Below, piece by piece: positions 23,936 to 33,242 of a stretch of DNA of 64,000 nucleotides. The stretch comes from Deinococcus sp. AJ005 (GTDB lineage: Bacteria > Deinococcota > Deinococci > Deinococcales > Deinococcaceae). The translations under genes were made by a program, and so were the position numbers. The notes below the pieces were generated by a model. That model did no database searches. It was not told where the DNA came from and saw only the letters and a program-made list of their open reading frames with translations. The stretch lies in assembly GCF_009017495.1 (NCBI RefSeq), contig NZ_CP044990.1, positions 1,941,001 through 2,005,000 of the forward strand. The letters run 5' to 3'. Within the stretch, counting starts at the first letter, position 1. Every line of letters begins with the position of its first letter.

Positions 23936-24047
23936 ATTTCCGATCAGACCTCTCAGTCGCTCACAACTCCGGCCTGTCCCTGTCGGGCAGCGTAGCCTCC
24001 ACTGCGCTGCCCGGCGGGTCAATTTTCACCCCAACCCCTCTCCCCTG

Positions 24048-24485
24048 CTACGCCAGTTGAATCAGGCGAGCGTGCTGCTGTTCCCGCGCCTCCACGATCA
24101 GGTCGGCCAGCGTGGTGCCGCCCAGCACCTCGCGCAAGGCGGCGTCCACCCGGAACCACAGATCCTGCGTTCCGCAGACGTTCTGACTGGCGCAGGTGTG
24201 ATCGTCCTCGACGCACTGCACCGGGGCGATGCTGCCCTCCAGGGTGGTGACCACCTCGTAAGCGTTGATCTCGGCGGCAGGGCGCGCGAGCTGGTAGCCG
24301 CCCCTGGCCCCACGCACGCTCTGCACGAAGCCGGCCCGGCGCAGCCCCCCGACGATCTGCTCCAGGTAATGCAGGCTGATGCTCTGGCGTGTCGCCACTT
24401 CCTTGAGCGAGATGGGCTGCCCCGGCTGACGGCCAATCTCGATCAGGGCACGGAGGCCATACTGTGCCCGCGTTGATATCCACAT
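24048..24485 (-). CDS. Rrf2-family transcriptional regulator with an Fe-S-type cysteine cluster
   Basis: A 145-residue regulator: winged helix MWISTRAQYGLRALIEIG, recognition region HYLEQIVGGLRRAGFVQS, wing VRGARGGYQLARP. Three cysteines in CVEDDHTCASQNVCG resemble the [2Fe-2S] ligands of IscR/RirA proteins, so it probably senses iron or Fe-S status. It is divergent from the iron-uptake pair across 69 bp and likely controls both. Confidence 0.88.
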   Translation of the reverse strand: MWISTRAQYGLRALIEIGRQPGQPISLKEVATRQSISLHYLEQIVGGLRRAGFVQSVRGARGGYQLARPAAEINAYEVVTTLEGSIAPVQCVEDDHTCASQNVCGTQDLWFRVDAALREVLGGTTLADLIVEAREQQHARLIQLA

Positions 24486-24495
24486 AAAACTACCT

Positions 24496-24551
24496 CCAGA
24501 CTATTTCTGGAATCAATCTTGACTTATTTGCTCAGGATAGTCCACTATACG
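24496..24551. promoter_or_regulatory. Divergent control region between the Rrf2 gene and the iron-uptake operon
   Basis: Two inverted repeats are visible: CCAGA-N5-TCTGG (24496-24510), next to the Rrf2 start, and ATAGT-CC-ACTAT (24537-24548), over the likely -10 of the uptake operon. TTGACT at 24519-24524 is a good -35 for the plus strand, with CACTAT (24543-24548) as -10 at 18 nt. The second repeat overlaps that -10, so bound protein would repress uptake. Confidence 0.5.
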
Positions 24552-24554
24552 GCC

Positions 24555-25574
24555 ATGCGAATTGCAATCATCATGCTGGGCCTCGGCCTGCTGACGTCTG
24601 CCAGTGCCGCCGATCTGAGCGGCGTCAAGACCTATCTGAACGGCAAACTGGACATCCAACTGGCCGGAACGCGGGCGCTGAGCGCGGCGGCGGACGGGTA
24701 TTACGCGCTGGCGAAAAGTGCGGATTTCGATTACGCGGCACTGGCGAAAAACCCCCAGACCCGCGCCGCACTGCAAGCGGCCCGCGCCGGATGGACTAAG
24801 GCCAGCCCCGCCTACGAGGACATCGAGGGCATCGTGGCCGGGGTGGAAGCCCTGAGCGAGTTTGACGTGATTCTGGACGCCGGAACGAGTGCGGCGGACG
24901 GTGGCGAGGACGTGGTGCCCTTTGACCTCAAGCTGCCCAGCGGCAAGACCCTCGCGAAGCCCGGCAACCTGTTTGGCGTGGGCGAGGGAACGCTGTGGGG
25001 CACCGTAAAGGCGTACAGCAGCGGCGTGGCCTTCGACGTGAACGGCAACGGAAAAATGGATTTCGGCGATCAGTTGCCCGACGCCAACGTGCTGAAGGCC
25101 GCCGCCGCCGAGCTACACCGACAGAGCGGGGAGCTTCAGAAGGCCGCCAATGCCTGGAACCCCAGCCGCGAGGACGTGTTCGGGGCTTTGGTAGGCAATG
25201 TCCCCACGGTTGGCCCGGTCTTTTTTGAGGACTGGAAGTCCAGCCCGTTCGTGATCGGCAGCAAAAGCACCCGCAGGGATTTCGTGGTGATCTCGCGCAT
25301 GTCCGATCTGGTGGGCAATATCAGTTCGTGGCGGGCCATGTACCGGGGGCTGAGTCCCGACGTGAAGGCGAAGAACGCCGCGCTGGACACCCAGATTCAG
25401 TCGGGCCTCAACGAGCTGGCGCTGTACGTGAACAAACTGGTGGCCCGCGAACAGACCCGCCGCTACACCCCCGAACAGGCCGAGGGGCTTCAGCGCGAGG
25501 CCCAGAACCGCGCCACCGTCATCACCGGGCGCATCACCCAGGCGGCGGCGCTGCTGGGCGTGCGGGTAGAGTGA
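24555..25574 (+). CDS. Imelysin/EfeO-like secreted iron-uptake protein with an EF-hand-like loop
   Basis: A 339-residue secreted protein (signal MRIAIIMLGLGLLTSASA). The all-helical layout and the gene order before an FTR1 permease match imelysin/EfeO-type proteins that pass iron to the permease. The family GxHxxE motif appears degenerate: the matching place reads IVAGVEALSEFD, with no histidine. Residues 161-172 (DVNGNGKMDFGD) match a calcium-binding EF-hand/dockerin loop at every ligand position. ATG 24555 was chosen because the signal peptide starts there. Stop overlaps the next start (TGATG). Confidence 0.7.
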   Translation: MRIAIIMLGLGLLTSASAADLSGVKTYLNGKLDIQLAGTRALSAAADGYYALAKSADFDYAALAKNPQTRAALQAARAGWTKASPAYEDIEGIVAGVEALSEFDVILDAGTSAADGGEDVVPFDLKLPSGKTLAKPGNLFGVGEGTLWGTVKAYSSGVAFDVNGNGKMDFGDQLPDANVLKAAAAELHRQSGELQKAANAWNPSREDVFGALVGNVPTVGPVFFEDWKSSPFVIGSKSTRRDFVVISRMSDLVGNISSWRAMYRGLSPDVKAKNAALDTQIQSGLNELALYVNKLVAREQTRRYTPEQAEGLQREAQNRATVITGRITQAAALLGVRVE

Positions 25575-27877
25575 TGCTGGGCCTCAGAATCGCCGCGCTG
25601 CTGGCCCTGTCCGCTGGATTTGCCGGGGCCACGGACCTCGCCACCCCTGCCGAGAAGATGCGTTCCTCCCTGGCGGAGGCGGGGCTGGAAGTCTCGTTTG
25701 ACCGTGCTGAGGCAGAGAGGCTGGTCGCTCAGGCCCAGGGCGCGTATGGGACTGTCGAGAGCGAGTGGAAGAAAGCCGATCCCGCAGCCGCCCGCGAAGT
25801 CAGCGCCGCTTTACAGAAAGCCGTCGCTGCCGCAAAAGAAGGGAATGAAATTGCCTTGAACCGTGCCGGAGCTGATGCCTGGACTGCCCTGCTGCGCGGC
25901 GCATACCTGGGTCTGGAAGCCAGTGTGCAGGCTGGAAATGCCGACAGCGCCCGCGACTGGCTGGCCGCCCGCGAATTCCGCGTCGCCAGCCCGCTGACCC
26001 GCCTGAATGCCGACGCCACCGGGGCGATTGAAGCGCTGGCCGCCGGAACGCTGAAGCCGGACGCCGCCCTGAAAGCCATGCGCTCGGACGTGCTGGACGG
26101 CTATCAGGCGCGCATGAACGACGCACTGCGAGAATTGGAAATCTCGCAGGCGCGGGGCTTTCGCACCCTGGCTGCCGGACAGGCTGCGCTGGCGCAGGGA
26201 TATTTCCAGTTGCTGCGGCCTGCCTACGTGGCCCAGAACGGGGACGCCGCCGCCGCGAAGCTGGACGGCGAGTTTGCCGCGCTACCTCGAACGCTCGGCA
26301 CCGTACAGGCCAGCCTCTCCGGCTTCCGCGCCGCCCCCCTGAGCGAGCGGGAGGTCACGGCACGTGCCGCGCAGGTCACGCGCTTCCTGTCACTGGTGCC
26401 AGTGGAATACGCGCGTGGCGTCAAGCTGGGCAGCGTCAAGTTGAATGGGGGCCGCGCGGTGGTCACGCAGGAGGTGGAGGTCAACGAGGCCCGCACCTTC
26501 CTGGGCGGGGCCGTCTCCGCGCTGGCCGATATCGCGCCGCTGCTGCCCGCTCAGGACGCGGCCCGTAGTCTAAGCGCCGACTTCGCCTCATTGAACGCCA
26601 GCCTCTCGCCGCAGGCCATGAAAGCCCAGCCCATCATCCCCGCCGAAGTCGAAACGAAGGTCAGCACATTGCTGGGCAACGTCAGATCCGCCTTCCCCGC
26701 CGACTGGCAGAAGGCCGACGCGGGAGCGGACCTGGATGTGGTTCGCACCCAACTGGACGCCGTGGTGGCCGCTGCCGGAGCGGGAGAATGGGCCGCTGCC
26801 GAAACCGCCCGTCTGGACGCCTACGCCCTGCTGGAAAGCGGCACCGAGGCGCGCATCGCCGTCTTCAACCCAGAACTGAAAGCGCATCTGGAAAACCTGA
26901 TGTGGAACGGCACGGCCCCGGCAGGACTGGCCGCGCTGATCAAGAAGCAGGCGCCGGCGGGCGAATTCAAAACCACCCGCGCCGAACTTCAGGCCACCCT
27001 GAAGGACATTGCCAAGATTCTGGGCACTGAAGTTGCGCCCGCCGCCGTCGCCACCAACGCTGGAATCATCGTCTTCCGCGAGGGGCTGGAAGCGGTGCTG
27101 ATTCTGGCCGCGCTGATGGGCAGCCTGCGCCGCGACTCGGTGCGCCACCTGCGCCGCCCGATGTGGCTGGGCGCGGCTGCGGCGTTTGGGGCCACCGCCA
27201 TAACGTGGTTTGTCATGCAGGGCGCACTGTCGCTGCTGGGGCGCTACGGCGAGAAGCTGGAAGCGGTGGTCAGTGTCGTCGCCATCGGCGTGCTGCTGCT
27301 GATCATGAACTGGTTTTTCCATCAGGTGTACTGGACGGACCGCATGGCCTCTTTCCAGAAGCACAAGCACGAGCTGACCACTGGCGGAAGCGTCCTGAAG
27401 GCCCAATGGTGGGGACTGGCGGTGCTGGGCTTCACCAGCATCTACCGAGAGGGCTTCGAGACCACCCTGTTCCTGCAATCGCTGGTGCTTCAGGCAGGCG
27501 CGGCCTCGGTGCTGGGAGGCACGGCGGTGGGGCTGGCCCTGGTCATCGGCGTGGGCATGGCGGTTTTTAAATGGCAGGCCAAACTGCCCATGAAAAAACT
27601 GCTGATCTGGACCGGAGGCCTGATTGCGGTGGTGCTGGCGGTCATGGTGGGCAACACGGTTCACACCATGCAACTGGTGGGCTGGCTCCCGGTACATCCG
27701 CTGCCGTTTGAGTTGCCCGCCAACCTGGGCCTGTGGCTGGGCCTGCACGCCACCTGGGAAGGCGTCCTGCTGCAAATCGGCTCGGTGGCCGCAGTCATCG
27801 GCTCCTTCTTCACCGCCGAGGCCCTCAAGACGCGCGAACTGCGCCAGCGTCAGCGTGGGGCCGCCGTTCACAGCTAG
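25574..27877 (+). CDS. efeU: FTR1/EfeU-family iron permease with a large N-terminal extracytoplasmic domain
   Basis: A 767-residue protein. A signal sequence (GLRIAALLALSAGFAGA) leads into ~470 helical residues outside the membrane. The C-terminal third has seven hydrophobic helices with both iron-binding REGxE motifs, VFREGLEAVLILAAL (~residue 500) and YREGFETTLFLQSL (~625). FTR1-type permeases import iron. The long N-domain is absent from E. coli EfeU. ATG 25574 overlaps the preceding stop, which implies coupling. No EfeB-type peroxidase gene follows. Confidence 0.9.
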   Translation: MLGLRIAALLALSAGFAGATDLATPAEKMRSSLAEAGLEVSFDRAEAERLVAQAQGAYGTVESEWKKADPAAAREVSAALQKAVAAAKEGNEIALNRAGADAWTALLRGAYLGLEASVQAGNADSARDWLAAREFRVASPLTRLNADATGAIEALAAGTLKPDAALKAMRSDVLDGYQARMNDALRELEISQARGFRTLAAGQAALAQGYFQLLRPAYVAQNGDAAAAKLDGEFAALPRTLGTVQASLSGFRAAPLSEREVTARAAQVTRFLSLVPVEYARGVKLGSVKLNGGRAVVTQEVEVNEARTFLGGAVSALADIAPLLPAQDAARSLSADFASLNASLSPQAMKAQPIIPAEVETKVSTLLGNVRSAFPADWQKADAGADLDVVRTQLDAVVAAAGAGEWAAAETARLDAYALLESGTEARIAVFNPELKAHLENLMWNGTAPAGLAALIKKQAPAGEFKTTRAELQATLKDIAKILGTEVAPAAVATNAGIIVFREGLEAVLILAALMGSLRRDSVRHLRRPMWLGAAAAFGATAITWFVMQGALSLLGRYGEKLEAVVSVVAIGVLLLIMNWFFHQVYWTDRMASFQKHKHELTTGGSVLKAQWWGLAVLGFTSIYREGFETTLFLQSLVLQAGAASVLGGTAVGLALVIGVGMAVFKWQAKLPMKKLLIWTGGLIAVVLAVMVGNTVHTMQLVGWLPVHPLPFELPANLGLWLGLHATWEGVLLQIGSVAAVIGSFFTAEALKTRELRQRQRGAAVHS

Positions 27878-27899
27878 GCGAAAGTTCATTTGAGAAAAG

Positions 27900-27937
27900 G
27901 CCAGGAGAAATTAATCTTCCTGGCGTTTCCTCTTCTT
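27900..27937 (+). terminator. Terminator of the iron-uptake operon
   Basis: GCCAGGA (27900-27906) pairs with TCCTGGC (27918-27924), followed by GTTTCCTCTTCTTT. The following ~165 bp to the next gene show only its promoter. Confidence 0.7.
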
Positions 27938-28093
27938 TATGCGGCCATCATCAAGAAAGAGGGCCGCGACTCTGAAACCTCTTGCCAACGCCTTTTTCCT
28001 CTCTCCTGCCATATCCGACTAAACCACTCTGTTTGATCTCTCTGGTCTGTTTACATGACGCAGCAGCACACTGAAGGAGATTTGCTGGCCTCT

Positions 28094-28105
28094 TAAAGTA
28101 TGGGC
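28094..28105 (+). promoter_or_regulatory. Leaderless -10 box of the DUF1540 gene
   Basis: TAAAGT (28094-28099) is directly followed by ATGGGC and then ATG 28106. The 6-nt spacing supports the second ATG as the real start. Confidence 0.5.
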
Positions 28106-28291
28106 ATGAATGAAAACACCTCCGCCAGCACCACCGTCAGCCGTTGCGACGCCACCTCCTGCCGCTTCAACAGCGATCAGAACTGCACCGCCGGGCAGAT
28201 CGAGATCAGCATGAGTGCAGGCTCGGCCCAGTGCCTGACCTTCAGCCTCAGCACCGACGCCCAGGGCAAGCAGCCCAGCGCCCAGCAGTAA
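28106..28291 (+). CDS. DUF1540-type small cysteine protein
   Basis: A 61-residue protein whose cysteine spacing (SRCDATSCRFNSDQNCTAGQ, then SAQCLTFS) and following IEI strand match the DUF1540 family, a small metal-binding-like domain of unknown role. Starts at ATG 28106 by the leaderless rule. Monocistronic with its own terminator. Confidence 0.7.
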   Translation: MNENTSASTTVSRCDATSCRFNSDQNCTAGQIEISMSAGSAQCLTFSLSTDAQGKQPSAQQ

Positions 28292-28325
28292 ACTCTCCGT
28301 CCAGAACCTACCAGCCAACCCAGCC

Positions 28326-28356
28326 GAGGCTCCCCAGTGTGGGAGCTTCTGCTTTT
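28326..28356 (+). terminator. Terminator of the DUF1540 gene
   Basis: GAGGCTCCC (28326-28334) pairs with GGGAGCTTC (28341-28349, one G-T pair), followed by TGCTTTT. Confidence 0.75.
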
Positions 28357-28420
28357 GCCCCTCCATCCCTTTTCACCCACGCCCATCTGTGCTTTAATCC
28401 TGACCAGAGGACTCGGAATT

Positions 28421-28933
28421 ATGCCCAGACTTACTCCATTTCCCGCCCACATCGCCCTTCCCGATCTGCACAGCATGGCCACGCTGGCTGCTGCCGAGGC
28501 GGTGCTGGCACAGTTGTCAGGCCGCGCGCCGCTGCGGATCGACTCGGTTTCGGTGACGGATGGCCCGCTGGTGCGCTACGCCCTGGCCCCCGATATAGAG
28601 GCCATGCGCGCCAACCGGGGACTGATGGAAGACGTGGTGATGGCCGCACTGGCCGCACCTGTGACCGCCGAAATGCTGAAACTCCCGCAAATCCCCGGAG
28701 GCCGCGACGCCCACGCCCTGCTGGACGCCGCCCTGACCGAACCGGAGGAGCGCGAAGTGCTGGACGAATATCTGCTGGTCCTGACCGCCCGGACCCGCGC
28801 CCTGCTACGCCGCACCTGGGCCGAGATCGGCGTGGTGGCGGCAGGTCTGCGCGAACACGGCACGCTGGACGCGCAGGATGTCCGGCACCGCATGGCCTGC
28901 GCCCAGGGCATCCGGGGCACCCTGCTGAATTGA
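28421..28933 (+). CDS. Helical protein of unknown function (170 residues)
   Basis: A soluble, mostly helical protein. The C-terminal part (ALLRRTWAEIGVVAAGLREH, then GTLDAQDV) resembles the end of FtsH/M41 peptidase-type domains, in which a helix with W..I..VA..L..HGTL occurs, but no HExxH zinc motif is present, so protease activity is not implied. ATG 28421 is chosen because the upstream extension is low-complexity and runs into the preceding terminator. Ends at a bidirectional terminator shared with gnd. Confidence 0.55.
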   Translation: MPRLTPFPAHIALPDLHSMATLAAAEAVLAQLSGRAPLRIDSVSVTDGPLVRYALAPDIEAMRANRGLMEDVVMAALAAPVTAEMLKLPQIPGGRDAHALLDAALTEPEEREVLDEYLLVLTARTRALLRRTWAEIGVVAAGLREHGTLDAQDVRHRMACAQGIRGTLLN

Positions 28934-28934
28934 G

Positions 28935-28993
28935 GTAAAAACAGAAGAAGACGTTGCAGCCGGATCAAGCTACAACGTCTTCTTTCTGTTCTT
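28935..28993. terminator. Bidirectional terminator between the 170-residue gene and gnd
   Basis: GAAGACGTTG (28947-28956) pairs perfectly with CAACGTCTTC (28973-28982). T-rich sequence follows on the plus strand (TTTCTGTTCTT) and on the minus strand (TTCTGTTTTT), so it can stop both converging genes. Confidence 0.85.
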
Positions 28994-29004
28994 GCTGAAA
29001 TCAA

Positions 29005-30573
29005 TCAGGCGTTATAAGTACTGCTGGATGTACTGCCGCCGCGCCCGGTCCAGTTGGTGTGGAAGAACTCGCCTCGCGGCTTATCCACCCGCTCGTAGGT
29101 ATGCGCGCCAAAATAGTCGCGCTGGGCCTGCAAGATGTTGGCGCTGAGGCGTTCGCTCCGATAGCCGTCGTAGTACGCCAGAGAGCTGGAGAAGGCCGGC
29201 GTCCAGACTCCACGCAACGCCGCCGCCGCCACCACCTGCCGCCACGCCGTCTGAGAAGTGCCGATAGCCTCGGTGAAATAGGCGTTCAACAATAGATTGG
29301 GCAATTCAGTACTGCCGTCAAAGGCCGCCTTGATCTTGTCCAGAAACGCCGCACGGATGATGCAACCGCCGCGCCACATCTGGGCGATGCTGCCAAAGTC
29401 CAGCTTCCAGCCGTATTCCGCCGCCGCCAGTTCCATCATCTGAAAGCCCTGGGCATACGAGCAGATCTTGGAGGCATACAGCGCCTGCCGCACCTGTTCC
29501 ACGAAGACGGCCTGATCGGGTTTCTCGCCTGCATCCTCGGGGCCGCGCAGTACCTTGCTGGCCTCCACACGCTGGTCTTTCAGCGAGCTGAGGATGCGGG
29601 CAAACACGGCTTCGGCAATGGTGTTGGCGGGCGCGCCCACGTCCAGCGCCGTCACGGAGGTCCACTTGCCCGTGCCCTTCTGCCCGGCGGTGTCCAGAAT
29701 CACGTCCACCATCGGCTGGCCCGTGTCATCATCGGTCTTCTTCAAAATCTCGGCGGTGATCTCGATCAGGTAGCTGTCCAGCTCGCCCCTATTCCAGTCC
29801 TCCAGAATCGCACCGATTTCAGGGGCAGACAGGCCCAGCACGCCGCTCAGGAGGCTGTATGCCTCGGCAATCATCTGCATGTCGGCGTACTCGATGCCGT
29901 TGTGGACCATCTTGACGAAGTGGCCCGCGCCGCCCTCCCCCACCCAGTCGCAACATGGCTGGCCGTCCACCTGCGCGGCGATCTTCTGGAAGATGGGCTT
30001 TAAAGCGGGCCAGGCCGCCGCGTTCCCGCCCGGCATGATGCTGGGGCCGGTCAGCGCGCCTTCCTCGCCGCCGGAAACGCCCGCACCCACGAACAGAATA
30101 TTTTTCTCAGCCAGCGCCTTCTCACGCCGCACAGTGTCGGGGAAGTGGGTGTTGCCGCCGTCGATGATGATGTCGCCCTCGTCCAGCAGCGGCGCAAGCA
30201 TGTCGATGAAGGCGTCCACGGCTGGCCCGGCTTTGACCATCAACATGACCTTGCGCGGCGACTTGAGCAGGCTGACAAAGGTGGGCAGGTCGTCCGCGCC
30301 CAGAATGGTCAGTCCTTTGGCACGCCCCGTCACGAAGTCGTCCACCTTGCTGGTGGTGCGGTTGAACGCCGCCACGGTAAAGCCCTTGGAGGCCATGTTC
30401 AGGATCAGGTTCTCGCCCATAACGGCCAGCCCGATCACGCCGATGTCGGCGGTGGCCTGGGTCACGGGCGACACGATCAGTTGCTGGCCGGCCACCGCCT
30501 CGGAGCGCACCATTTCAGCTTTTTTCTCGGCGGAGGTGATCAGATCGGCGGTCTTGTTCTGGGATTCGGTCAT
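29005..30573 (-). CDS. gnd: 6-phosphogluconate dehydrogenase, decarboxylating
   Basis: A 522-residue enzyme of the oxidative pentose phosphate pathway that makes ribulose-5-phosphate, CO2 and NADPH. The cofactor site is [19 protein letters not shown]. The substrate region [20 protein letters not shown] carries the catalytic lysine, and the C-terminal tail includes [14 protein letters not shown]. It is longer than the usual ~470 residues because of a ~40-residue N-terminal extension. NADPH supply is relevant to oxidative stress in this genus. Confidence 0.95.
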   Translation of the reverse strand: MTESQNKTADLITSAEKKAEMVRSEAVAGQQLIVSPVTQATADIGVIGLAVMGENLILNMASKGFTVAAFNRTTSKVDDFVTGRAKGLTILGADDLPTFVSLLKSPRKVMLMVKAGPAVDAFIDMLAPLLDEGDIIIDGGNTHFPDTVRREKALAEKNILFVGAGVSGGEEGALTGPSIMPGGNAAAWPALKPIFQKIAAQVDGQPCCDWVGEGGAGHFVKMVHNGIEYADMQMIAEAYSLLSGVLGLSAPEIGAILEDWNRGELDSYLIEITAEILKKTDDDTGQPMVDVILDTAGQKGTGKWTSVTALDVGAPANTIAEAVFARILSSLKDQRVEASKVLRGPEDAGEKPDQAVFVEQVRQALYASKICSYAQGFQMMELAAAEYGWKLDFGSIAQMWRGGCIIRAAFLDKIKAAFDGSTELPNLLLNAYFTEAIGTSQTAWRQVVAAAALRGVWTPAFSSSLAYYDGYRSERLSANILQAQRDYFGAHTYERVDKPRGEFFHTNWTGRGGSTSSSTYNA

Positions 30574-30702
30574 GGGGACTCCTTGGGTCAGAAAGGATGA
30601 TGGAAGGATTCAGAGGGTCAGCATAAGCGCAGAAAGCGAGGGGAGACAGGGCCGCTATAGCCCGCCTCCCCTCCGTCAAAGCGCTGCTAGACCGAACTGC
30701 GT

Positions 30703-32634
30703 TTAGCCTTCCATCGAGGCCAGACCGCTGCGCTTCTCGCCCTGCTGGCCACCCTGGCCCTCGCCCTTCTTGGGCAGACGCAGGTTGGGCATGGGCAGCG
30801 TGCAGAGGAACGCCAGCAGTGCGATGAAAATGCTGATCAGGTAGATGCGGCTGATGGTGTTGGCAAAGGCCACCTTGAAGGCCCGGCCCGACAGGTCAAA
30901 AACTTTCCTGGCATCCGTGATGGCTGCTGTCTGGGCGCTGTCCAGTTGCGTCTTGATCTGGGCCAGCACGCCCGCCTTGCCCTGGTCAGACTGGAGGGCG
31001 GCGGCAGGAATGTTGCCCAGGCCGCTGCGCAGTTCTGCGGGCAGATTGGGATCCTGGGTCAGCGCGCTCAGGTCGCCGCCCTGCACCGCCGTCTCCACGC
31101 TGCCAAAGGTGGTGGCGAAGCCGGAGGTGATCTTGGCCTGAATGCTGTCGAAGGTGGGAGCTTCCCCGCCGCCGCGCGCATTGCCGGAATTGGTGGCCTG
31201 TTTGGCAGCGTTCTCAAGCTGCGCCACCACGGCAGGCGGCTGCCCGGCCTCGGCGGCGCGGAACTGCGCCGGAACCTGGGTGGCCAGGGTGCTGGTCAGC
31301 ACTGCGCCGAAGACGGCAGTGCCGATGGTGCTGCCCATCTGCTGGAAGAACTGCCCGCTGGCGGTCGCCACGCCGATTTCCCAGCGCTGGACGGCATTCT
31401 GGATCGCCAGGGTGAACAGCGGCAGCGCGGGGCCGATGCCCAGGCCCAGGATTACCATGTAGAAGATGACCCGGTTGTAGGGCGTATCGGCGTTCAAGGT
31501 GGACAGCAGGTAAAAGCCGCCGGTCATCATCAACAGGCCGATCAGGATCAGGTTCTTGTACTGGCCCAGGCGCGAGGCCAGTTGCCCGCTGACCACCGAG
31601 CCGATGATCAGGCCCACGGTCAGCGGAATGGTGGCCGTGCCCGCCTTGGTGGCGCTGACGCCCTGCACGTTGACCAGATACAGGCTCAGAAACAGGATCG
31701 CCCCCAGGAACGCCGCCCCCAGGAAAAAGCGGGCGGTGACGCCCCACGCAAAGGTGGGGTTCTTGAACAGGGTCAGAGGCAGAATCGGGCTTTCATGCCG
31801 GGATTCCACAAACAGGAAGGCGATCAGCGAGACCACTGCGCCCGCGAACAGTGCCAGCACCGTGGGATTCGTCCAGCCGTAGGCGGCGTCTGCGCCCAGG
31901 GTCAGCGCCAGCAGCAGCGGTACCGAGAAAGTCAGTACCAGCACTGCACCGACATAATCGATCTTGGGTTTCAGGCCGCTGGCGAGGGTGGGCATCTTGG
32001 CGAAGATGAAGGCCAGCGCGATCAATCCAATGGGCAGATTGACGTAGAAGACCCAGCGCCACGAGATGTTGTCGGTCAGGAAGCCGCCCAGAAGTGGCCC
32101 GATCACGCTGGAGATGCCGAAAACGGCCCCGAACAGACCCTGGTACTTGCCGCGTTCGGCGGGCGCGAAGATATCGGCGATGATGGCAAACGCCACCGAG
32201 GTCAGCGCCGCCGCCCCGAAGCCCTGAAGGCCCCGGAACGCGATCAGTTGCATCATGCCGCCGCCGAACAGGTTGCCAAAGAACGGCTCACCGGCCATGC
32301 CGCACAGCATCGAGCCGATCAGAAACACCACGATGCCGAACATCAGCACCGGCTTGCGTCCGTAAATGTCCGAGAGTTTGCCGTAGATGGGCACCATCGC
32401 CGTACCGGCCAGCAGGTAGGCGGTGGTGACCCAGGCGTACAGGTTCAGGCCGTCCAGATCGGCCACGATGCGCGGCAACGAGGTGGCCACGATGGTCTGG
32501 TCCAGCGCGGACAGAAACAGGCCGAGCAGCGTGCCGATCAGGATCAGGATCTTGGTCTGCTGCGGCAACACTTCGGCGTAATTGATGCGGTCTTCGGGGC
32601 GGGGGCCGCCGGCGGGTGGTGAGGCTTGGGTCAT
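30703..32634 (-). CDS. DHA2-family (EmrB/QacA-type) MFS efflux transporter
   Basis: A 643-residue transporter with 14 helices. Helix 1 carries [17 protein letters not shown] and the motif-A loop is [17 protein letters not shown]; the antiporter motif C is [16 protein letters not shown]. Such proteins export drugs with proton exchange. A ~130-residue extracytoplasmic insert (~455-585) before the last helix is a feature of the larger DHA2 members. Its ATG overlaps the stop of the upstream MarR-type regulator by 4 nt. Confidence 0.92.
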   Translation of the reverse strand: MTQASPPAGGPRPEDRINYAEVLPQQTKILILIGTLLGLFLSALDQTIVATSLPRIVADLDGLNLYAWVTTAYLLAGTAMVPIYGKLSDIYGRKPVLMFGIVVFLIGSMLCGMAGEPFFGNLFGGGMMQLIAFRGLQGFGAAALTSVAFAIIADIFAPAERGKYQGLFGAVFGISSVIGPLLGGFLTDNISWRWVFYVNLPIGLIALAFIFAKMPTLASGLKPKIDYVGAVLVLTFSVPLLLALTLGADAAYGWTNPTVLALFAGAVVSLIAFLFVESRHESPILPLTLFKNPTFAWGVTARFFLGAAFLGAILFLSLYLVNVQGVSATKAGTATIPLTVGLIIGSVVSGQLASRLGQYKNLILIGLLMMTGGFYLLSTLNADTPYNRVIFYMVILGLGIGPALPLFTLAIQNAVQRWEIGVATASGQFFQQMGSTIGTAVFGAVLTSTLATQVPAQFRAAEAGQPPAVVAQLENAAKQATNSGNARGGGEAPTFDSIQAKITSGFATTFGSVETAVQGGDLSALTQDPNLPAELRSGLGNIPAAALQSDQGKAGVLAQIKTQLDSAQTAAITDARKVFDLSGRAFKVAFANTISRIYLISIFIALLAFLCTLPMPNLRLPKKGEGQGGQQGEKRSGLASMEG

Positions 32635-33224
32635 AGTCGTTCCTTGGGAATGGAGGCGGGAAAAGGTGGAGAAGCAGGCTGCCGGGCCTCGGTCAACAGG
32701 GCGTTAATGGCGTCCGAGGCGTTGCTGAGCGTTTCAGGACGAACGTGCTGGAACAATTCGCTATACGCGCCGATCATGATTTTTTCCTTGGCGCTCAGAA
32801 ACTGCTGGCCCTTTTCGCTCAGGGCCAGCAGCTTCTCGCGGCGGTCCTGCGGGTTTTCGCGCCGTTCCATCAGGGCGCGGCGTACCAGCTCCTGGATCAG
32901 TTGACTGGTGGCGGGCAAGCTGACACCCAGCATCTCGGCCAGCGCGGTCACGCTGATGGGCGCAAAGGCCCGGACTTTATACAACGCCGTCATCTGGGTA
33001 AAACTCACGTCCTCGTCCTGGAGTTCGCTTTGCAGGCTGCCCATCATCCGGTCTGAAACCAGCCGGTGGAGCTGGCGCATACATGCGGTCAGGCGGTCGG
33101 CGGGACTGGAGCTGTCGGGCGACGGGGCGCAGGCGGGCCGGGGCGGGTCAAGACTGCTCAAGGGTTCACCATCATGCTTAAGAGCATGAAACCATTTTGA
33201 ATTGCCAACTGTTGCTTTCCCCAC
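32631..33224 (-). CDS. MarR-family transcriptional regulator
   Basis: A 197-residue reading with the MarR winged helix: [27 protein letters not shown], then [21 protein letters not shown]. MarR proteins usually repress the adjacent efflux gene until a ligand binds, which fits the coupled DHA2 transporter. The start is uncertain: ATG 33224 gives a low-complexity N-terminus, and an operator-like palindrome lies inside it, so TTG 33161 (176 residues) is an alternative. Confidence 0.85.
   Translation of the reverse strand: MGKATVGNSKWFHALKHDGEPLSSLDPPRPACAPSPDSSSPADRLTACMRQLHRLVSDRMMGSLQSELQDEDVSFTQMTALYKVRAFAPISVTALAEMLGVSLPATSQLIQELVRRALMERRENPQDRREKLLALSEKGQQFLSAKEKIMIGAYSELFQHVRPETLSNASDAINALLTEARQPASPPFPASIPKERL
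33173..33188. promoter_or_regulatory. Likely MarR operator
   Basis: CATGCT-TAAG-AGCATG is an inverted repeat with perfect 6-bp arms, located at the 5' end of the regulator gene. MarR proteins bind such palindromes near their own promoters. Confidence 0.5.
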
Positions 33225-33242
33225 ATGATTAAGAGGAGTGAG

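Noticed and set aside
26588..27889. Long minus-strand open frame (433 codons) opposite the iron permease
   Set aside because: It mirrors the coding strand of a recognised permease, shows no family signature and has a low-complexity Q/H/R-rich product typical of antisense frames in GC-rich DNA.
30946..32622. Plus-strand open frame (558 codons) opposite the DHA2 transporter
   Set aside because: Antisense shadow of a clear transporter; product is R/Q/H-rich with no start signal.
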